NCBI RefSeq assembly: GCF_000382365.1
Contig: NZ_KB908216.1
Location: 248,675-312,674 of the forward strand
Direction of reading: 5' to 3'
DNA from: Pannonibacter phragmitetus DSM 14782
GTDB taxonomy: Bacteria; Pseudomonadota; Alphaproteobacteria; Rhizobiales; Stappiaceae
DNA: 64,000 bases
In this document: positions 58,803-64,000 of the stretch, piece after piece
Position numbering within the stretch: position 1 is the first letter of the stretch
How the letters are laid out: every line of letters starts with the position of its first letter
Notes under the pieces: model-generated
The model's database searches: none
Told to the model about the DNA's origin: nothing
Seen by the model: only the letters and a program-made list of their open reading frames with translations
Program-made: the position numbers and the translations under genes

Positions 58803-60488
58803 ATGCACCCCTTTCTTGTCATCCTGCATCTGGCGGCGGCCGTCATGCTTCTGCTGTGGGCCGTGCGGATGGTGCGCACCGGCATGGAGCGGGCGCATGG
58901 CCCGGCGCTGCGAGATGCGCTGCGGCAGGCGAAGGGCGGGCGCCTTGGCATGGCGATGGCCGGTATGGTGCTGGCGATCCTGCTGCAAAGCTCCACGGCC
59001 GTGGGCGTTCTGGCCGCCGGTTTTGCCGCCAGCGGGTTGCTGGGCGCTTCCGTTGGCCTTGCTGCGCTTCTGGGGGCGGATCTTGGGTCTGCGCTGGTGG
59101 TGCGCATTCTGGCCTTCGATCTTTCCGAACTGATACCCCTCCTGCTGCTGACAGGCTGCGTGCTGTTCCTCAAGTTTGAAGCCCGGCAGGTGCGCCAGCT
59201 GGGCCGCATCATTCTGGGCATCGGCTTCGTGCTGCTGTCGCTGAAGATGATCGGTGAGGCGACCGCGCCCCTGCGCCACAGCGAGGCATTGCCGGCGGTG
59301 ATCACCTATCTGCAGGGCGACCCGCTCACCGCCTTCGCCCTTGCCGCATTGCTGACCTGGGCCATGCATTCGTCTGTCGCCATGGTGCTGCTGCTCGCCA
59401 GCCTTGCCGGCGCAGGCCTGCTGCCCTTCAATGCGGCCCTGCCGATGGTTCTGGGTGCCAATCTGGGCGCAGGGCTCATCGCCGTGTGGCTGACGCGCGG
59501 GCTCAGTATCGAGGCGCGCCGCATCCCCATGGGCAATCTTGTCTTCAGGGCCATTGGCGCCGGTGCCGCTCTGCTGGCGCTGTGGGTTGCCAGTCCTCCG
59601 CTGGACTGGCTCGGCGCGGCTCCGGAAAGCCGCATCGTCAACGCCCACGTTCTGTTCAATGCCGGTCTGCTGGTGCTGGCGCTGCCCTTTACCGGGCCGA
59701 TGCAGGCTCTGACGGCTCTGATCCTGCCCCGTCCGCCGGTGGTGGCGGACCCGGTGCAGACGCGCCCGCGCTCCGCGCTGGACCGCTCGACCGTCAGGAT
59801 CCCCAGCCTTGCCCTGGCTTCGGCCAAGCGCGAACTGCTGCTGATGGGCGAAACGGTGGAACAGATGTACCGGCCCGTCATCGACCTTCTGGCCGGGGCG
59901 CAGGACGGCCAGATTGCCGCGCTGCGCGCCCTTGATGAAGAGGTCAACCGGCGGCACACCGAGATCAAGCTGTTCATTGCCGAGGTGAACCGGGGCGAGC
60001 TGAAGCAGGAAGATGCCCGGCGCAGCATCGAGCTGACCGACTTTGCCATCAACCTGGAGCATATCGGCGACATCATCGCCAAGATGCTGCTGCCGCTGGC
60101 CGAGGAGCGCAACCGGCTGGGCCTGCGCTTTTCCGAAGAAGGCTGGGCCGAGATCACCCGCCTGCACGAGCGGGTTCTGGCCAACATGCAGATGGCGATG
60201 AATGTGCTGATATCCGCCGACATCGATTCAGCCGAGCAGTTGATGCGCGAGAAGGAAGTCCTGCGCAAGCTGGAGCGCGACAGCCAGAACCGCCACCTGA
60301 AGCGGCTGCAGACCGGCAATCCGGCGAGCATGGCGACCTCGAACATGCATCTGGAGCTGGTGCGGGCCTTCAAGGAGATCAACTCCTTGCTGGTCACCGT
60401 TGCCCATCCTATCCTCTCCGAACAGGGCCTGATCCTCGAAAGCCGCCTGGCCGGGCGCAATGGGCAATTGCAGGAACAGACCGCCTGA
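58803..60488 (+). CDS. Na/Pi cotransporter family protein with PhoU domain
   Basis: A 561-aa protein. Residues about 1-310 are two inverted Na/Pi-cotransporter repeats: LLQSSTAVGVLAAGF carries the QSST motif; the second copy reads MHSSVAMVLLLAS with His for Gln. Residues about 360-555 form a PhoU-like helical domain (EHIGDIIAKMLLPLAEE). Exports or imports phosphate. ATG 58803 with TGGAGA upstream; the frame open to 58743 is less likely. Confidence 0.88.
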   Translation: MHPFLVILHLAAAVMLLLWAVRMVRTGMERAHGPALRDALRQAKGGRLGMAMAGMVLAILLQSSTAVGVLAAGFAASGLLGASVGLAALLGADLGSALVVRILAFDLSELIPLLLLTGCVLFLKFEARQVRQLGRIILGIGFVLLSLKMIGEATAPLRHSEALPAVITYLQGDPLTAFALAALLTWAMHSSVAMVLLLASLAGAGLLPFNAALPMVLGANLGAGLIAVWLTRGLSIEARRIPMGNLVFRAIGAGAALLALWVASPPLDWLGAAPESRIVNAHVLFNAGLLVLALPFTGPMQALTALILPRPPVVADPVQTRPRSALDRSTVRIPSLALASAKRELLLMGETVEQMYRPVIDLLAGAQDGQIAALRALDEEVNRRHTEIKLFIAEVNRGELKQEDARRSIELTDFAINLEHIGDIIAKMLLPLAEERNRLGLRFSEEGWAEITRLHERVLANMQMAMNVLISADIDSAEQLMREKEVLRKLERDSQNRHLKRLQTGNPASMATSNMHLELVRAFKEINSLLVTVAHPILSEQGLILESRLAGRNGQLQEQTA

Positions 60489-60587
60489 GAAAATACAGGC
60501 CTCTCTTCCCTGCAGAGCTCTCATACATTTCAAAGACTTATTCGCATCATCCGGGCACCCGGCGCTGCGCGCTTTCGCATATGCACA

Positions 60588-60601
60588 ATGCAATGTTGCA
60601 T
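60588..60601. promoter_or_regulatory. Palindrome upstream of ytfQ
   Basis: ATGCAA-TG-TTGCAT, a six-base inverted repeat 87 bp before ytfQ, followed by an AT-rich stretch (AATAATAATATAGTAT) likely to contain the promoter. Candidate operator for the sugar operon. Confidence 0.45.
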
Positions 60602-60687
60602 CAGGACTCAAACACCATCTTTACAATAATAATATAGTATGATTTTTTGACTTCCGGCCACGGCCATTCGTGTTCTGGGAGGAACCA

Positions 60688-61650
60688 ATGAAATTGAAGA
60701 CAGCTCTGGCGGGCATGACGATGCTCGCAACGGTCGCGCTTGCCTCAACCTCGGCGATGGCGCTGACGGTTGGCTTTTCGCAGATCGGATCTGAATCCGG
60801 CTGGCGCGCCGCCGAGACGACCCTGACCCGCCAGCAGGCGGAACAGCGCGGCATTGACCTGAAGTTTGCCGATGCCCAGCAGAAGCAGGAAAACCAGATC
60901 AAGGCGCTGCGCTCCTTCATCGCACAGGGCGTGGACGCCATCCTGCTGGCGCCCGTCGTCGCCACCGGCTGGGACGCGGTGCTGAAGGAAGCCAAGGAAG
61001 CCGAAATTCCGGTGATTCTGCTCGACCGCATGGTCGACAGCGACAAGGACCTGTACCTGACGGCTGTGGGGTCCGATCTGGTGCATGAAGGCTCGGTCGC
61101 CGGTGACTGGCTGGTCAAGGAAGTGAACGGCAAGGCCTGCAACGTGGTGGAGCTGCAGGGCACGACCGGTTCGTCCCCCGCCATCGACCGCAAGAAGGGC
61201 TTCGAGCAGGCGCTGGCCGGGCATGACAACCTGAAGATCATCCGCAGCCAGACCGGCGACTTCACCCGCACCAAGGGCAAGGAAGTCATGGAAAGCTTCC
61301 TCAAGGCAGAAAACGGCGGCAAGAACATCTGCGCGCTTTATGCCCACAATGACGACATGGCTGTCGGCGCCATTCAGGCCATCAAGGAAGCGGGCCTGAA
61401 GCCGGGCACCGACATTCTCGTCGTCTCCATCGACGCCGTGCCGGATATCTTCCTCGCCATGGCCGCCGGTGAAGCCAATGCCACGGTGGAACTGACGCCG
61501 AACATGGCAGGGCCCGCCTTCGACGCGCTGGAAGCCTTCCGCAAGGACGGCACTTTGCCTGCAAAGTTCATCCAGACGGAATCGAAGCTCTACACCAAGG
61601 CTGACGACCCGCAGAAGGTCTACGAAGAGAAGAAGGATCTTGGCTACTGA
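60688..61650 (+). CDS. ytfQ: Sugar ABC transporter binding protein, YtfQ-like
   Basis: A 320-aa periplasmic binding protein: signal peptide (LKTALAGMTMLATVALASTSAMA), then LTVGFSQIGSESGWRAAET, the YtfQ/galactofuranose opening, and DLVHEGSVAGDWL, CALYAHNDDMAVGAIQAIK. YtfQ binds galactofuranose; ribose-type sugars are possible. RBS GGGAGGAACC, ATG 60688. A hairpin follows at 61665. Confidence 0.9.
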   Translation: MKLKTALAGMTMLATVALASTSAMALTVGFSQIGSESGWRAAETTLTRQQAEQRGIDLKFADAQQKQENQIKALRSFIAQGVDAILLAPVVATGWDAVLKEAKEAEIPVILLDRMVDSDKDLYLTAVGSDLVHEGSVAGDWLVKEVNGKACNVVELQGTTGSSPAIDRKKGFEQALAGHDNLKIIRSQTGDFTRTKGKEVMESFLKAENGGKNICALYAHNDDMAVGAIQAIKEAGLKPGTDILVVSIDAVPDIFLAMAAGEANATVELTPNMAGPAFDALEAFRKDGTLPAKFIQTESKLYTKADDPQKVYEEKKDLGY

Positions 61651-61664
61651 GCCACTCCTGATGG

Positions 61665-61696
61665 GGAAACCGGTGGCACTCCACCCGCCGGTTTCC
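61665..61696 (+). repeat. Intercistronic hairpin between ytfQ and ytfR
   Basis: Nine-bp stem GGAAACCGG/CCGGTTTCC with a short inner TGG/CCA pair. No T-run. Likely sets binding-protein to ATPase mRNA ratio. Confidence 0.6.
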
Positions 61697-61745
61697 TACC
61701 GCCTCAGACCGCCCGCATGACAGGCGACCCGCGCGGAGCTGCGCC

Positions 61746-63311
61746 GTGACAGACAGATCTACCCACGCCGGGCCGCAGCATCTGCTGCAGGCCACCGGCA
61801 TCACCAAATCCTTTCCCGGCGCGCTCGCCCTCGACAACGTGGATTTCACCCTGCAGGCGGGCGAGGTCCATGCCTTGCTCGGCGAGAATGGCGCGGGCAA
61901 GTCCACGCTGGTGAAATGCCTGACCGGCGCCTACCGGCGCGACCGGGGCGACATCCTGCTGGAAGGCCGCAGGATCGACCCGCGCGACACGCTCGACGCC
62001 CAAACGATGGGCATCGGCACCGTCTATCAGGAGGTCAATCTCCTGGGTAACCTGACGGTCGCCGAAAACCTCTTTCTCGGCCGCCAGCCCATGCGCTTCG
62101 GCATGGTCCACACCCGCGAGATGGAAGCACGCGCCAAGGTGCTGCTGGCCGGCTACGGCCTTGGCATCGACGTGCGGCGCAGCCTGTCGGCCTATCCGGT
62201 CGCCGTGCAGCAGATCATCGCCATCGCCCGGGCAGCGGATCTCTCCGGCAAGGTGCTGATCCTGGACGAGCCCACAGCCAGCCTTGATACCCAGGAAGTG
62301 GAGATGCTGTTCAACGTGGTACGTGGCCTCAAGGCGCGCGGCCTCGGCATCGTCTTCATTTCCCACTTCCTCGATCAGGTCTACGAAATCTGCGACACGG
62401 TGACGATCCTGCGCAATGGCCGCAAGGTCGCCACCCGTGCCGCCCTGGGGCTGCCGCGCCTTGATCTGGTGGCCCTGATGCTGGGCCGCGATCTGGAGGC
62501 CGAAACCCGCGAGCGGGTGGCACTCACCAAGCCGGGCGGCGAAGCGCCGCTGCAGTTCCGCCAGTTCGGCCGCAAGGGTCATGTCACCCCCTTCGACCTC
62601 GCGGTCCATGCGGGCGAGGTGGTGGGCATGGCGGGCCTGCTCGGCTCCGGCCGCACGGAAACCGCTGAAGTTCTGTTCGGCGCCGCCCCCGCCGATACGG
62701 GTGAGGCGCGGATGGACGGGCGGGTGCTGAAACTCGGCTCGCCGCGTCAGGCGATTGCCGAAGGCTTTGCCTTCTGCCCGGAAGACCGCAAGCATGACGG
62801 CATCATCGCCGAGCTTTCCATCCGCGAGAACATCGCCCTTGCGCTGCAGGCGCGGCGCGGCTGGATGCGGCCCGTGCCGCGCAAGGAGCAGGTGGCACTC
62901 GCCGACAAATACATCAAGGCCCTCGATATCCGCACCACCAGCCGGGAAAAGCCCATCGGCCAGCTTTCCGGCGGCAACCAGCAGAAGGCGCTTCTGGCCC
63001 GCTGGCTGGCGCTCAATCCCAAATTCCTCATCCTCGACGAGCCGACGCGCGGCATCGACGTGGGCGCCCATGCGGAAATCATCCGCCTGATCGAGGATCT
63101 TTGCGCCAAGGGCATGTCGCTGCTGGTGATCTCCTCCGAACTGGAGGAGCTGGTGGTCTACAGCCACCGGGTGATCGTGGTGCGCGACCGGGCGCATGTG
63201 GCCGAACTGACAGGAGAGGACGTGACCCCGCACAAGGTGATGCAGGCCATCGCAGAGGCCGGACATGGACATGTGCCCGCTCAGGACCAGCCCAGAGGAG
63301 CAGCCGAATGA
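61746..63311 (+). CDS. ytfR: Sugar ABC transporter ATPase, YtfR-like
   Basis: A 521-aa double-domain ATPase: first Walker A LLGENGAGKSTLVKCLTG, VLILDEPTASLDTQEV, second half LLGSGRTETAEVLFG, signature QLSGGNQQKALLARWL and LILDEPTRGIDVGA. Start is GTG at 61746, with GGAG upstream. Overlaps the permease gene by 4 bp. Confidence 0.9.
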   Translation: MTDRSTHAGPQHLLQATGITKSFPGALALDNVDFTLQAGEVHALLGENGAGKSTLVKCLTGAYRRDRGDILLEGRRIDPRDTLDAQTMGIGTVYQEVNLLGNLTVAENLFLGRQPMRFGMVHTREMEARAKVLLAGYGLGIDVRRSLSAYPVAVQQIIAIARAADLSGKVLILDEPTASLDTQEVEMLFNVVRGLKARGLGIVFISHFLDQVYEICDTVTILRNGRKVATRAALGLPRLDLVALMLGRDLEAETRERVALTKPGGEAPLQFRQFGRKGHVTPFDLAVHAGEVVGMAGLLGSGRTETAEVLFGAAPADTGEARMDGRVLKLGSPRQAIAEGFAFCPEDRKHDGIIAELSIRENIALALQARRGWMRPVPRKEQVALADKYIKALDIRTTSREKPIGQLSGGNQQKALLARWLALNPKFLILDEPTRGIDVGAHAEIIRLIEDLCAKGMSLLVISSELEELVVYSHRVIVVRDRAHVAELTGEDVTPHKVMQAIAEAGHGHVPAQDQPRGAAE

Positions 63312-64000
63312 CGCCCTTCCTCGAGGCCGCTGGCGGCTTTTTCCGGCGCTTTGCCCCGCAGCTGATCACCCTCGCCGTGGTGCTGACGCTGAACACCCTG
63401 CTGTTTCCCGGCTTTCTCGACATCGGCATTGCCAACGGGCGGCTCTACGGCAGCCTGATCGACATTCTCAACCGCGGAGCACCGGTGGCCCTGCTGGCCA
63501 TCGGCATGACGCTGGTCATCGCCACGCGCGGCATCGACCTTTCGGTGGGTGCCGTCATGGCGATTTGCGGCGCGGCGGCAGCGGCAACGGTGGCCAGCAG
63601 CGGCAGCGCCGTGGCGGCCATCACTGTTGCCCTTGGGATTGGTCTGGCCTGCGGGCTGTGGAACGGCATTCTCGTTGCGCTGCTGAACATCCAGCCGATC
63701 ATTGCCACCCTCATCCTCATGGTGGCCGGGCGCGGCATTGCCCAGCTCATCACCGAAGGCACCATCCTCACCTTCACCCATGAGGGGCTGATCTTTGTCG
63801 GCAGCGGCTCGCTCTTCGGCCTGCCCATGCCGGTGGTGCTGTGGCTGGCAGCCGCCCTCATCGCCGCCCTGCTGGTGCGCCGCACGGCTCTGGGCCTTCT
63901 CATCGAAGCCGTCGGCATCAACCGCCGCGCCAGCAGCCTCGCCGGTGTCAATGCCGGGGTGCTGATCGTTGCCGTCTACATGATCTCCGGCTTTGCCGCA
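63308..64000 (+). CDS. ytfT: Sugar ABC transporter permease, YtfT-like (3' end off window)
   Basis: 231 codons are visible from ATG 63308 to the edge. Multiple TM helices starting LITLAVVLTLNTLLF; the BPD_transp_2 signature GMTLVIATRGIDLSVGAVMAI, GLWNGILVALLNIQPIIATL, and EAVGINRRASSLAGVN are typical of the ribose/YtfT permeases. Overlaps ytfR (ATGA). A second permease (YjfF) would be expected beyond the edge. Confidence 0.9.
   Translation, partial: MTPFLEAAGGFFRRFAPQLITLAVVLTLNTLLFPGFLDIGIANGRLYGSLIDILNRGAPVALLAIGMTLVIATRGIDLSVGAVMAICGAAAAATVASSGSAVAAITVALGIGLACGLWNGILVALLNIQPIIATLILMVAGRGIAQLITEGTILTFTHEGLIFVGSGSLFGLPMPVVLWLAAALIAALLVRRTALGLLIEAVGINRRASSLAGVNAGVLIVAVYMISGFAA

Overview
The window is about 64 kb of GC-rich bacterial chromosome. 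Gene content and order point to an alphaproteobacterium of the Hyphomicrobiales (Rhizobiales). Examples are chvI-chvG-hprK-EIIA-HPr next to ahcY and divL, mdh-sucCDAB-lpd in one array, an alphaproteobacterial Hsp20 with a DUF1150 partner, and an Omp19-like lipoprotein. The genus cannot be fixed from sequence alone; a Stappiaceae-like marine or soil genus would fit, but that is a guess. No rRNA, tRNA, CRISPR array, integrase or insertion sequence was seen. Most of the window is coherent core chromosome.

Layout. 1-735 holds two XdhC-family genes on the minus strand, one cut by the window edge. 999-2609 is pckA (minus), divergent from the envelope-stress two-component system chvI/chvG and the regulatory PTS genes hprK, EIIA-Man and HPr (3031-7003). 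A strikingly AT-rich orphan membrane gene (7286-7936, minus) interrupts the conserved order before ahcY (8274-9662). Then come divL, a TsaE-AmgK fusion, murU, addB, addA, trxA, grpE, xerC, cspA and rpsU, up to about 24.8 kb. 25.0-25.9 kb has a small secreted protein and a ZntR-like MerR regulator. 26.08-35.5 kb is one tightly overlapping operon: a LacI regulator, a four-gene polyamine-type ABC transporter, nucleoside hydrolase, adenine deaminase, M20D amidohydrolase and a phosphoribosyltransferase. It looks like a self-regulated purine-nucleoside uptake and salvage system.

35.8-48.2 kb (minus) is the TCA block: zapE, mdh, sucC, sucD, sucA, sucB, an HXXEE membrane protein and lpd, preceded by a protein with a degenerate GIY-YIG-like domain. 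48.3-54.1 kb is mixed: Omp19-like lipoprotein, GNAT, a 31-residue microprotein gene with its own Shine-Dalgarno and terminator, an OpgC-type acyltransferase, Hsp20 plus DUF1150 behind a heat-shock promoter and a ROSE-type RNA thermometer, MmcQ/YjbR, and a GH25 lysozyme. 54.1-58.3 kb (minus) is ugpBAEC behind a three-fold phased CATATG operator. 58.8-64 kb holds a Na/Pi cotransporter and a ytfQRT-type sugar ABC operon that runs off the right edge.

Themes. Carbon and phosphate supply are sensed and used together here: PEP carboxykinase, PTS phosphorelay, TCA enzymes, glycerol-3-phosphate uptake and phosphate cotransport. Three separate ABC operons each carry a strong hairpin between the binding-protein gene and the next gene. 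The best candidates for new biology are the AT-rich orphan, the purine operon, the 31-aa microprotein and the degenerate GIY-YIG protein. The ROSE element, the divL tyrosine and the regulatory palindromes are strong sequence-level observations of known kinds.
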